From NCBI GenBank assembly GCA_028822935.1, contig JAPKCM010000002.1, positions 93,047 to 157,046 on the forward strand: a DNA stretch of 64,000 bases, in the 5' to 3' direction. Position numbers and translations under genes: made by a program. The DNA comes from Akkermansiaceae bacterium (lineage in GTDB: Bacteria; Verrucomicrobiota; Verrucomicrobiia; Verrucomicrobiales; Akkermansiaceae). The notes under the pieces are model-generated. The model ran no database searches and was not told the origin of the DNA. It was given only the letters and a program-made list of their open reading frames with translations. Position 1 is the first letter of the stretch; every line of letters begins with the position of its first letter. Below are positions 10,381-18,731 of the stretch, piece after piece.

Positions 10381-10552
10381 AGGACCCTTTCCTCCGCTCA
10401 GAAGGACAAAGCAGAAGCCGCGAGATCCGAAGGCGAAAAGCCGGCAGATTGAATTTCAGTGTTCCCATTTCGCCACGGAGGCACTCCAACCGTGACTTCT
10501 TCGAGGACGAGACGGACGCTTTCCCAGTCGATGAGGTGCGCTATGAAATTTT

Positions 10553-10594
10553 CGAAAGAAAAAGACCGTCATGCATTGGTGATGCATGACGGTC
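10553..10594 (-). terminator. rho-independent terminator of the PEP-CTERM gene
   Basis: A perfect 13-bp stem, GACCGTCATGCAT (10564-10576) and its complement (10582-10594), encloses the loop TGGTG. Read on the minus strand it is followed by TTTTTCTTTC. It lies about 30 bases past the stop of the gene at 10625-11311. The converging CotH gene ends 170 bases away and has no such site of its own. Confidence 0.85.
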
Positions 10595-10624
10595 TGAATT
10601 GGAAAAGGTGGTGTCCAGAGACAA

Positions 10625-11311
10625 TTAACGACGGCGTCGTAATAGTGCGAGTCCAGCAAGTCCGGCAAGGGCAATACTAGATGGCTCGGGAACTCCAGTC
10701 CAAGCAGCGGAGTGCGATGCGATCACTCCGTTACTTAGGGCGCTATCGAAGGTGGTGACTCGGGAGATAGTTCCGACCATTCCTTCCGATATGGCCGCGT
10801 TGTTCCCAAGAGATCCGGCACCAGTGGGCATTGCAAAGGCTGCTCCAGCGATGGAGTCTGTCGGGACGCCATTGATTAAGAGGTCCATTGTGCCGGTGGC
10901 ATCTGTCCAGCGGTAGGCAAGGTGAGTATCGGCAGTCGGGGATGCGGCGCCAGCTGCCGTAAAGGTGTTGTCAGCAACTCCTGCCGTGGTGAAACCAAGC
11001 TGACCAGTGTCATCCCATTGCTCGTAACGTAGGCTGTTACCGGCATTCTCACCAACCGCCAAGTAGCCGTCTCGACCACCTGCAGCAGGATCTCCTGAAA
11101 CAATGAATTCAAAGGTAGCGTCGCCACTGATGGCTCCGAAGTCAAAGGCCACGCTGTTGCTGCCATCGAGTGCTGAGCTGACTGCGGTAGTCCGGGAGAC
11201 GAAGTCTGAGCCTGCGATAGCGGAATCATAGTCGAGGAGGCTAGCTCCCTGAAGGGAACTCGTCGCCAACACCAATACAGAGAGACCTGTCGCGAATCGT
11301 GTGTTTTTCAT
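10625..11311 (-). CDS. short PEP-CTERM protein with LamG-like domain
   Basis: This 228-residue exported protein has a signal peptide (residues 1-23, FATGLSVLVLATSSLQGAS) and one LamG/concanavalin-like domain (about 25-205). It ends in a PEP-CTERM sorting tail: VPEPSS, a hydrophobic stretch, then RRRR at the C-terminus. PEP-CTERM tails are cut by an exosortase (archaeosortase/EpsH family) and mark surface or exopolysaccharide-associated proteins. The LamG domain runs in parallel with residues 28-215 of the neighbouring 1640-residue CotH protein, with shared strings such as SLRYEQWDD, GQLGFT and MPTGAGSLGNNA. The gene converges on that CotH gene and diverges from the VCBS gene, and it has its own terminator. 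Confidence 0.9.
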   Translation of the reverse strand: MKNTRFATGLSVLVLATSSLQGASLLDYDSAIAGSDFVSRTTAVSSALDGSNSVAFDFGAISGDATFEFIVSGDPAAGGRDGYLAVGENAGNSLRYEQWDDTGQLGFTTAGVADNTFTAAGAASPTADTHLAYRWTDATGTMDLLINGVPTDSIAGAAFAMPTGAGSLGNNAAISEGMVGTISRVTTFDSALSNGVIASHSAAWTGVPEPSSIALAGLAGLALLRRRR

Positions 11312-11467
11312 ATTCTGTTTATTGTTTAGTTTATCTCGAGCGGGTGGGTGGTTAAACGCCTCCCACTAATTCAACGAGGATTGAACCGTGTTATGGGGGA
11401 TTGGAAAAGGAAAATATTAGCGTTTATGTGCGAGGCCTCATTTTTTTACGTTTTCGATTCCGTGTTG

Positions 11468-14400
11468 ATGAGGTATTTTTTCAGAAATAAACTAATGAAT
11501 TACGTCCTTTTCACGATTTGTTTACTTGGGTTGCCATCAATGATGGCTGCTCCATTGCCTTTTGGTGAGGTCATGCCAATAGTGGGAAAGCTCGGAGTTA
11601 GCACACATTTTAGTGAATTGTCTCCCGAAGCGTCTGGTGTCGATTTTACCAATGCGTGGAAGGCACCCCGTGATTTTGAGAGAGCTTTGTCTCTCTCCTT
11701 TGGAGCAGGAGGGGTGGCGATCGGTGATTACGATGGCGATGGATTGCCCGACCTGTATTTGACGAGGCCCTTTGATGGTGGTCGACTCTATCGCAATCTG
11801 GGTGGCTTCAAATTTGAGGATGTCACGGAGGACTGCGGCTTGGGCGGTGAGGAATTTTGGCAAGCCTCACCGAGTCTTGCCGACATCGATGGGGACGGTG
11901 ATCTGGACCTCTATGTCTGTGCTTTTAATGCCGCCAATCGATTGTATCTCAACGAGGGTGGCGTCTTTCGTGAGTGCGCCAAGGAAGCGGGGCTCAATTT
12001 TAAGGGGTTCAGCGTCAACATGGCTTTTGCTGACTATGATTTGGATGGTGATCTGGATGGCTATCTGCTTACAAATCGACCGTTTTCTCCGGAGGATTCC
12101 TTGAGTGTGACAGATCGGGCAACTGCGAATCGGGTATACCGGCAGCTCAGAAAGGATGCCGAGGGAAATTTTGTCATGCCGGAGCATTTACGGGAAATTT
12201 TTGACCTAAAATGGAACCCGGAAGGGCAAATGCAGATGTTTATCAAATCGGGGCAATACGATCATCTTTACCGCAATGACGGACCAAGCGAGGAGGGCGG
12301 GGTTCCCTATTTTACTGATGTTACATCAGCAGCAGGTCTGCGAGATAATGGCATGGGGCTTTCTGCCACTTGGTTTGATTTTGACGCTGACGGATTCCCT
12401 GACCTCTATGTTGCCAACGACTATTATGGAGCGGACCATCTCTACCGAAATTCAGGCGATGGAACCTTTGTCGAAGTGACCAAGGAGGCTTTGCCTCACA
12501 CTCCTTGGTATTCCATGGGGTCCAATTTTGCGGACCTGAACAATGACGGTCTGTTGGATTTCATGGGATCCGACATGATGGGAACCAGTCACTTTAGGCA
12601 GAAGATCGGGATGGGCGATATGAGCAGAAATGCCTGGTTTCTAGATCACGCCATGCCCAGGCAATACATGCGCAATGCCGTTTATGTGAATACCGGGTTG
12701 GGCCGTTTTATGGAGGCCGCGCAAATGACCGGTCTTGCCAAATCTGATTGGACATGGGCCTTGAAATTTGGGGATTTGGACAATGACGGCCATGTTGATT
12801 TGTTCATTGGGAATGGCATGACAGGTGATTTTTTTAACAGTGATATTACCGAGGCTCGAAGAAATGGAACTTATCTTCCCGATGGGGTGGATGAGGAAAG
12901 ACCTGAGCCCAAAAGGGATACTAATCTGGCCTTCCGAAATCTGGGTGATCTGGAGTTTGAGAACGTCGGAGAGAGCTGGGGATTAGACAAAGCCGCGGCT
13001 AGCTTTGGGGCCGCTATGGGTGATCTTGATGGCGATGGCGATCTTGATATTATCGTCAATAATTTTGAGGACCCCGTAAGTATCTATCGAAATGATTCCT
13101 CGAACGGAAACCACCGAGTGAAGATCCGTCTGGCGGGAAAAAAGAACCGTTATGGGATTGGGGCAACATTAAAAGCCACGATGGAAGATGGCAGCATCCT
13201 GACCCGCTATCTCACTCTGTCGCGCGGATTTTATGCCTCGGACGAACCCATCGTTCACTTTGGATTGGGCGAGAATGCCGTCATCAACGAATTACAAATC
13301 GCATGGCCGGGTGGGGTCACGCAAAATTTCACAGATGTTCCGGCAGATCGGTTCTATACCATTACCGAACCCGCTAAAGGTGATCCGGAGGATGCGGAGA
13401 AGATCGTACCTTTATACCTCGAAAAGGAGAGGGCTCCGGGCGGGAAGCATTTTGAGATCGTTTTCAACGATTTTGAACGTCAGCCGCTATTACCTTTCAA
13501 GCATTCGCAACTTGGGCCGGGGGTGGCGTGGGGGGATGTTGATGGAGATGGAGATGATGACCTATTTATGGGGGGAGGGCGTGGCTTTTCCGGACGCTTG
13601 TATTTTAACGAAAAGGGAAAATTTGTCGATCGGACGCCGGCCTGTTTCACTGAGCACAAGGGTTGCGAGGATATGGCACCCTTGTTTGTCGATGTCGATG
13701 GCGATGGCGATCGGGATGTTTATCTCGTAAGTGGAGGGGTGGAATGTGAGCCTGGTGCGGCTGTTCTGGCTGACCGTTTATATTTGAATGACGGTAAAGG
13801 AGAGTTTGCCAAATCTCCGCCGTCGGCACTCCCGCCGACGAAAGACAGTGGCAGTGTGGCTTGTGCCGCGGATTTTGATCGCGATGGGGACATCGATATT
13901 TTTGTCGGGGGTCGAGTCATTCCAGGCCGCTATCCTGAAGTTCCAACGAGCCATCTTCTGCTGAACGATGGGAAGGGCAATTTCGTCGAAGCTGCTTCTG
14001 AATCATTATCCCAAACCGGATTGGTCACGAGTGCCCTCTGGTCGGATGTTGATCAGGATGGGTGGATCGATCTTTTAGTGACCCATGAATGGGGGCCGGT
14101 GAAGGTATTTCAAAATCAGCAAGGTAAGTTGGTTGATACCACTAATGAGAGTGGCGTTGGGAATCTCCTTGGTTGGTGGAATAGCATTGCGGCAGGAGAT
14201 GTTGATGCGGATGGTGACCTTGATTATGCCGTTGGAAACGTCGGGCTGAATTCAAAGTATCATGCCTCGGAGGGGCATCCGGTTCTTCTCTACTACGGAG
14301 ATATGGACGGGGCGGGGCGGCCCCGCATCGTGGAAGCTGAGTTTGAAGGGGAAACTCTTTATCCGGTGAGGGGGCGTAGTTGCTCTAGCAATGCCATGCC

Positions 14401-15187
14401 GGGATTAAAAAAGAAGTTTCCGACCTTCAAGGATTTCGCGATCGCTCCGCTGAATGATATTTACGGACAAGAGAAGCTCAAGGGATCCAAGAAACTGAGT
14501 GCCAATACCCTGGAATCAGGAATTTTGATCAATGTCACGAAGGAGGGCGGCGCTCCGAGATTTGAATTTCGTGAGCTTCCCCGGCTCGCGCAGATTTCCC
14601 CAATCTTTGGAATGGCTTTCACGCACATTGATGGAGACGAGTTTCCGGAGCTGTATGTCGTGCAGAATTTTTTCGGTCCCCAACGTGAAACTGGTCGAAT
14701 GAACGGAGGAGTCAGCGTCCTCCTGAAAAATATCAATGGCAGCTTTGAGCCGGTTTGGCCGAATCGTAGTCACCTTCTTGTTGCCGGCGATGCCACGGCT
14801 TTAACGGTAGCTGATCTCAATAGCGACGGATTTCCTGATTTTCATGTGGCGGTGAATGCGGGAGTGGCAATGGCCTTTGAGGCGAATCCTCAGCACTATA
14901 CAAATAACCAGCTTCTTTGTCTTAAGCTCAAAGGGCGAGATGGAAATCCCGATGCCTCGGGAGCTCGTGTTACGGTTTCTGGAGAAGTGTCCCTCACCCA
15001 GCAAGTGAGCACAGGTGGTGGGTATCTATCTCAATCATCTCCCCGTCTGTATTTCCCTATCGGTTCGTCGAAGCCTGAGGCCATCGAGATTCAAGTTCAG
15101 TGGCCCACTGGAAAAATCGTAAAATTGCTCTTGAGTGATTTGGAGAGAACTGCGGATGGCTACCTGATTGAAGAGCAATCTCGCTGA
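11468..15187 (+). CDS. exported VCBS/FG-GAP repeat protein with two ASPIC/UnbV-type domains (CRTAC1-like)
   Basis: The frame is open from 11348, but signal-peptide-like sequence begins at the ATG at 11468 (RYFFRNKLMNYVLFTICLLG), with 11495 as an alternative. The protein is a string of calcium-loop VCBS/FG-GAP repeats (DYDGDGLPDLYL, DIDGDGDLDLYV, DFDADGFPDLYV, DLDGDGDLDIIV). Next comes an ASPIC/UnbV domain (about 560-630: LTLSRGFYASDEPIVHFGLG). A second set of repeats follows (GDVDGDGDDDLFMG, FVDVDGDGDRDVYLVSG), then a second UnbV-like C-terminal domain (GGGYLSQSSPRLYFPIGSS). The layout is effectively a CRTAC1-type unit written twice. The repeats form a calcium-stabilised beta-propeller as in integrin alpha chains. 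Surface adhesion or polymer binding is likely, but the ligand is unknown. Confidence 0.9.
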   Translation: MRYFFRNKLMNYVLFTICLLGLPSMMAAPLPFGEVMPIVGKLGVSTHFSELSPEASGVDFTNAWKAPRDFERALSLSFGAGGVAIGDYDGDGLPDLYLTRPFDGGRLYRNLGGFKFEDVTEDCGLGGEEFWQASPSLADIDGDGDLDLYVCAFNAANRLYLNEGGVFRECAKEAGLNFKGFSVNMAFADYDLDGDLDGYLLTNRPFSPEDSLSVTDRATANRVYRQLRKDAEGNFVMPEHLREIFDLKWNPEGQMQMFIKSGQYDHLYRNDGPSEEGGVPYFTDVTSAAGLRDNGMGLSATWFDFDADGFPDLYVANDYYGADHLYRNSGDGTFVEVTKEALPHTPWYSMGSNFADLNNDGLLDFMGSDMMGTSHFRQKIGMGDMSRNAWFLDHAMPRQYMRNAVYVNTGLGRFMEAAQMTGLAKSDWTWALKFGDLDNDGHVDLFIGNGMTGDFFNSDITEARRNGTYLPDGVDEERPEPKRDTNLAFRNLGDLEFENVGESWGLDKAAASFGAAMGDLDGDGDLDIIVNNFEDPVSIYRNDSSNGNHRVKIRLAGKKNRYGIGATLKATMEDGSILTRYLTLSRGFYASDEPIVHFGLGENAVINELQIAWPGGVTQNFTDVPADRFYTITEPAKGDPEDAEKIVPLYLEKERAPGGKHFEIVFNDFERQPLLPFKHSQLGPGVAWGDVDGDGDDDLFMGGGRGFSGRLYFNEKGKFVDRTPACFTEHKGCEDMAPLFVDVDGDGDRDVYLVSGGVECEPGAAVLADRLYLNDGKGEFAKSPPSALPPTKDSGSVACAADFDRDGDIDIFVGGRVIPGRYPEVPTSHLLLNDGKGNFVEAASESLSQTGLVTSALWSDVDQDGWIDLLVTHEWGPVKVFQNQQGKLVDTTNESGVGNLLGWWNSIAAGDVDADGDLDYAVGNVGLNSKYHASEGHPVLLYYGDMDGAGRPRIVEAEFEGETLYPVRGRSCSSNAMPGLKKKFPTFKDFAIAPLNDIYGQEKLKGSKKLSANTLESGILINVTKEGGAPRFEFRELPRLAQISPIFGMAFTHIDGDEFPELYVVQNFFGPQRETGRMNGGVSVLLKNINGSFEPVWPNRSHLLVAGDATALTVADLNSDGFPDFHVAVNAGVAMAFEANPQHYTNNQLLCLKLKGRDGNPDASGARVTVSGEVSLTQQVSTGGGYLSQSSPRLYFPIGSSKPEAIEIQVQWPTGKIVKLLLSDLERTADGYLIEEQSR

Positions 15188-15344
15188 GGGGCACGCCACT
15201 TCCAGGAATGGAAATATACCAGAGCGATTTCTTCTCATCCTTGATCGGAGCGAAGGTTGCTTCGCTTCCTATGAAGGGATGAATGCTCAAAACACGGATG
15301 TTCTCCGAGAGAAATACTGGCAAACACGTTTCCCACAAGGGCGG

Positions 15345-15376
15345 GAAAAAGGGCTTAGGATTTCTCGTAAGCCCTT
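15345..15376 (-). terminator. terminator downstream of tRNA-Gly
   Basis: A 9-bp perfect stem, AAGGGCTTA (15349-15357) and TAAGCCCTT (15368-15376), has a 10-base loop. Read on the minus strand it is followed by a T-run and lies just past the tRNA 3' end. Confidence 0.75.
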
Positions 15377-15385
15377 ATAAAAAAT

Positions 15386-15460
15386 TGGAGCGGGTGAAGA
15401 GATTCGAACTCTCGACATCGACCTTGGCAAGGTCGCGCTCTACCACTGAGCTACACCCGC
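15386..15460 (-). tRNA. tRNA-Gly (GCC anticodon)
   Basis: The minus strand folds into a full cloverleaf. The acceptor stem is GCGGGTG with CACCCGC, the anticodon stem is CGACC/GGTCG around loop TTGCCAA (anticodon GCC), and the T arm carries GTTCGAATC. The discriminator base is T and CCA is encoded in the DNA. It reads glycine codons GGC and GGU. A terminator follows directly, so it appears to be a single-gene transcript. Confidence 0.97.
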
Positions 15461-15820
15461 ATTGCGTTGCTTCGAAAAGCCGCGCTGCGGAGCACTCTTT
15501 GCCATTGTGGCCGATTTGTCGCAAGATTTTTTTACGACGTTTTTTCGCTGCGCCTGAAGTGGAAAAGTTCCTTTGATTGCATAATTGTTAATTCTCATTA
15601 AGTAAGTGGTGATTTGATTCACAGGACCTTGTTGTGAGTTCTTGCCGTTTTTTTAAGTCGAAAAAGCTTTAAGAACCCTAGGATTGCCTCGTTTTTGATA
15701 AAAAATGCCAGTTCTGTGGCAAGGGAGATAAAGAATTATTAAGCGAGAACCTAAGCGCCCTTTTTACTTTTGATCCACTCTTGGGGAGGCGAGCTTCGTT
15801 GAAATTTCCTAGGTAATTTT
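15461..15820. other. intergenic region, tRNA-Gly to nrdR
   Basis: These 360 bases hold no convincing gene. They are A/T-richer than the surroundings, and must contain the tRNA-Gly promoter (minus strand) and the promoter of nrdR. I do not see a clean -35/-10 pair or an NrdR box. Confidence 0.5.
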
Positions 15821-16309
15821 ATGCGATGTATCCAATGCGGCTCACTTGACGACAAGGTCGTGGACTCGCGGAGTTCCAAGGATGGGACCTCGATTCGTCG
15901 CCGCCGGGAATGCCTGAATTGTGGCTCTCGATTTACGACATACGAGCAAGTGGAGCGGACCGAGCTTCGGGTCATCAAGGCGGATGGATCTCGTGAGGCG
16001 ATCAATCGCGAGAAGCTCTTTCGTGGTCTGGTGAAGGCCTGTGAGAAACGGAAAGTCTCGATGGATCGGATTGGCCGCGCCGTTGATGAAATTCTTTCCG
16101 AGCTCCACAAGGATCACCAACTCGAGGTTCCTTCCCGCGCGATTGGAGCCAAGGTGATGGACAAACTTCACGCCATCGATCCGGTGGCCTACGTGCGTTA
16201 TGTGTCGGTTTATCGCTCCTTCGAGGATGTCGGTGAATTCATTCGGGAAATTCAAGCCCTTGAAAACCGCTCTCGCAGCGATGTCTTCCAGCGGAAGTTC
16301 TTTAAATAA
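15821..16309 (+). CDS. nrdR: transcriptional repressor NrdR
   Basis: The length of 162 residues fits the family. The N-terminal zinc ribbon has C3, C6, C31 and C34 (CIQC ... CLNC), followed by the basic RRRRECLN region. The ATP-cone domain occupies about residues 47-137 (VIKADGSREAINREKLFRG, then VAYVRYVSVYRSFEDVGEF). NrdR senses ATP/dATP and represses ribonucleotide reductase genes by binding NrdR boxes. It leads a tight three-gene operon (3-base gap to the next gene, which overlaps the HIT gene). No ribonucleotide reductase gene is in the window. Intact. Confidence 0.97.
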   Translation: MRCIQCGSLDDKVVDSRSSKDGTSIRRRRECLNCGSRFTTYEQVERTELRVIKADGSREAINREKLFRGLVKACEKRKVSMDRIGRAVDEILSELHKDHQLEVPSRAIGAKVMDKLHAIDPVAYVRYVSVYRSFEDVGEFIREIQALENRSRSDVFQRKFFK

Positions 16310-16312
16310 GCC

Positions 16313-16879
16313 ATGATCTGCCTCGTCGGAAATCTCCCGGTTTTGCAAGTCGGTCGCCACCAGGTGATCGGCTATGGCACCGAGTGGATTGATGAGGCAC
16401 TGAGCCGGGCGGCGGATCGGTGCAATCGCGATGACTTTCCTTTCATCGACGATATTCGCAATGGGGTTTTGCACTACTTGGAGCATCGTTGTCCGCTGCG
16501 GGTGCTTCCGCTGAGTGATCTTTTCGAAAGGATGGAAAGCATGCTGCTGAAGATTGGCTGCGATGCGATCGCTCTCCAGCTGAAACCGATTGCGCCGCCG
16601 GTGACGATTTCCTTGGTTCGTTTCGCAAGGGAATCGGGGAATGGATTCGAGTTGGCCTTTTTCTGTCTCCTGACTGAGGACCTTCATGACCTTTCTGAGC
16701 AGGGGGCTGAGAGCATCACCTTCAAAGATATTGAAGAGAGCGCGATGATTCTTCGTGGGAAGAAAAGCTTTACGAAAGACTGCGAGAAGCTCGCGATCGA
16801 AATCCGGGATTTCTTGAAGAATTTTAACAAGGATCACGGTATTGCTGAACGCCAACTTCATTTGAGTGTGGAGAAATGA
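16313..16879 (+). CDS. conserved-looking cytosolic protein of unknown function
   Basis: This 188-residue soluble protein has no signal peptide or membrane segment. I do not recognise a family. It begins MICLVGNLPVLQVGRHQVIG, has a central beta-rich segment (IALQLKPIAPPVTISLVRFA) and ends with a charged helical part (CEKLAIEIRDFLKNFNKDHG). It begins 3 bases after nrdR and its stop overlaps the HIT start (ATGA), so it is clearly part of that operon and is a real gene. The context of nucleotide sensing and nucleoside phosphoramidate hydrolysis suggests a housekeeping role, but this is inference only. Confidence 0.8.
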   Translation: MICLVGNLPVLQVGRHQVIGYGTEWIDEALSRAADRCNRDDFPFIDDIRNGVLHYLEHRCPLRVLPLSDLFERMESMLLKIGCDAIALQLKPIAPPVTISLVRFARESGNGFELAFFCLLTEDLHDLSEQGAESITFKDIEESAMILRGKKSFTKDCEKLAIEIRDFLKNFNKDHGIAERQLHLSVEK

Positions 16880-17223
16880 GTGAGAAGACCCTTTTTGAAA
16901 AGATTATTGCCGGTGAGATTCCGTCGGAGGTGGTTTACGAAGACGCTTTGTGCTTCTGCTTTCGCGACATCTCCCCACAGGCCCCGGTGCATCTTCTTCT
17001 GATTCCAAAGAAGCCGATTTCCCGGATCGCGGAGGCGACAGTAGAGGATCTCGAACTACTGGGTCACATGATGACGAAGGTTGGCGAGATTGCGCGGGCG
17101 GAAGGGTTTGCGGAAGAGGGATTCCGGACGGTCATCAATAACGGCACCCATGGGGGAGAAGCGGTGCCTCATCTTCATTTGCACATCTTGGCAGGACGTC
17201 AGCTGCAGTGGCCTCCGGGTTAG
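16876..17223 (+). CDS. hinT: HIT family nucleoside phosphoramidase (HinT-like)
   Basis: The 115-residue length fits the HinT branch. The start FEKIIAGEIPSEVVYED is diagnostic of HinT/PKCI-type proteins. The histidine triad H99-L-H101-L-H103 (PHLHLHILAGRQL) provides the nucleophile and metal-free catalytic site that hydrolyses AMP-lysine and other adenosine phosphoramidates. It is cytosolic and probably dimeric. It is the last gene of the nrdR operon, overlapping the preceding gene by four bases. A hairpin with a T-run follows at 17235. Confidence 0.95.
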   Translation: MSEKTLFEKIIAGEIPSEVVYEDALCFCFRDISPQAPVHLLLIPKKPISRIAEATVEDLELLGHMMTKVGEIARAEGFAEEGFRTVINNGTHGGEAVPHLHLHILAGRQLQWPPG

Positions 17224-17234
17224 GGTGGGGGCGG

Positions 17235-17268
17235 GTAAGACAGGCAGGATGCCTATCCTACGGTTTTT
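17235..17268 (+). terminator. palindromic element acting as terminator of the nrdR operon, overlapping the end of the next gene
   Basis: GTAAGACAGGCA (17235-17246) pairs with TGCCTATCCTAC (17250-17261) with two G-T wobbles and a 3-base loop, followed by GGTTTTTTGG. It lies 11 bases past the HIT gene and its right side overlaps the last codons of the convergent metallophosphatase. From memory, the motif resembles small intergenic palindromes dispersed in some PVC genomes. Confidence 0.65.
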
Positions 17269-18731
17269 TGGTCGAGGAAGTAGTCGATGAGCGCTTCCCT
17301 TGTGTTGATGGGGAGAAGTTTTGATTTGCTCGCTTTTTCGGACATCATTTCACGGAGCTTCATAAGTTTGCGACCACCAGACTGGCTGTCGTAGCTATTG
17401 AAAAGGATGCGATAGCGCTTGTCGTTTTCTAGTTTCGCTTCTGGAAGGCCGTAGAGGGAGCGGTCGCTGTATCGGTCCTCTTTGGCCTCTGCGATCACTT
17501 CCTTGATTTGCGCTCCGGTGAGCGAGGCGTGCACGATCCAGTTTTCGTAAGGCAACCACTTCCACGCGTCTTCGATTGTTTTGATCCCGGGTTGGACGTC
17601 GCTGGTGCCAAAGGTGCCGTGGAAGATGAGGTCGGCTTCGCCATCGTGTTTCTTGGCCGAGGTGAGGAAGGACTTACAAAGGAGCTCCCAGTAAGGACTC
17701 GTTCTTCCGCGGGCGCTGATGGGGGATTTCACTTCTCCGATGACGACCTTGCGACGCTCTTCGGCATTCGCGACCGCTTCCTTGGAGCTTTCGAGAATGA
17801 GGGGGTCGAGGGCCAGGCGATCGTCCATGAGGACGGTCCAGGCATTTCGCTTTACGAGCTTGCGTGATTCGAGGTCGAAGCTGAGGTCGACGCGGCCGCA
17901 GTTGATGCCGTAGTAGTTTGCTTGGGTGCAGAGGACATTCGACGAGTACCACGAAGGGCGGTCCTGATGGGTGTGGCCTCCGATGTAGATGTCTACACCA
18001 GGCACCTTTTCTAAGAGATCTTGCACGGGGTTGGCGTAGTCATCGGCGCGCTTCCAGCCCATGTGGCCGAGGCAGACGACGGCGTCGACTTTTTCCGCAC
18101 GGAGTTCTTTGACGCTTTGCTTGAGTGAGTCGAGAGGGGAGGTGACGCCAAATTCCTTGAGGAGTTCGGGGCGGGACCAGTAGGGGATGCCGGGAGTGAC
18201 AAGCCCGACGAGTCCGACTTTAAATCCACCGACTTCCTTGATGACCCAAGGGGCGAGTTTGGAAAAGGGGTTGCCGCTGATCTTGCCGGCGGGCTTTTGA
18301 TCGATGGTGACGTTTCCGGTAATGACCGGCATCTTGGAGCGTTCGACGGCTCCGGAGAGGACATCGAGGCCCCAGTCGAATTCGTGATTTCCGAGGACCC
18401 AGCCGTCGTAGTTGAGCTTATTGAAGGCGTCGATCATGACCGCGCCTTTCGTTTGATAGCCCTCGATGGTGCCTTGGTAGACGTCGCCGATATCGAGCAG
18501 CAAATTATCCGGGCTGTCTTTTCGCCATTTGCGGATCTGGGTGGCGCATCGTGCAAGGCCGCCGAGGTCTCCGATGCCATCGTAAGTCTCGGTCGGGAGG
18601 ATGTGCCCGTGGAGATCGGTGGTGTGGAAAAGGGAGATCGTCTTGAGTGAGCGATGGTCGGCGCCAAAGACGGGATGGGCCATCCAAGCGGCGGCTCCAG
18701 TGAGGAATCCTCGGCGCGTATTCATGTTCAT
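17253..18731 (-). CDS. 5'-nucleotidase/2',3'-cyclic phosphodiesterase family metallophosphoesterase
   Basis: A 492-residue protein. A Tat-like leader (NTRRGFLTGAAA) is followed by a calcineurin-like metallophosphatase domain with the metal ligands in order: D39-L-H41 (TTDLHGH), GD in LLDIGDVYQG, GNHEFDWG, GHMG and GGHTHQD. The C-terminal 5'-nucleotidase domain begins about residue 330 and contains NWIVHASLTGAQIKEVIAEA. It probably dephosphorylates nucleotides or UDP-sugars in the periplasm. The start ATGA overlaps the stop of the upstream PQQ-propeller gene by four bases, so they form one transcript. The length is typical of the exported bifunctional family. Confidence 0.93.
   Translation of the reverse strand: MNMNTRRGFLTGAAAWMAHPVFGADHRSLKTISLFHTTDLHGHILPTETYDGIGDLGGLARCATQIRKWRKDSPDNLLLDIGDVYQGTIEGYQTKGAVMIDAFNKLNYDGWVLGNHEFDWGLDVLSGAVERSKMPVITGNVTIDQKPAGKISGNPFSKLAPWVIKEVGGFKVGLVGLVTPGIPYWSRPELLKEFGVTSPLDSLKQSVKELRAEKVDAVVCLGHMGWKRADDYANPVQDLLEKVPGVDIYIGGHTHQDRPSWYSSNVLCTQANYYGINCGRVDLSFDLESRKLVKRNAWTVLMDDRLALDPLILESSKEAVANAEERRKVVIGEVKSPISARGRTSPYWELLCKSFLTSAKKHDGEADLIFHGTFGTSDVQPGIKTIEDAWKWLPYENWIVHASLTGAQIKEVIAEAKEDRYSDRSLYGLPEAKLENDKRYRILFNSYDSQSGGRKLMKLREMMSEKASKSKLLPINTREALIDYFLDQKTVG

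Noticed and set aside
15842..16861. 339-residue minus frame across nrdR and the next gene
   Set aside because: Antisense to an unmistakable nrdR.
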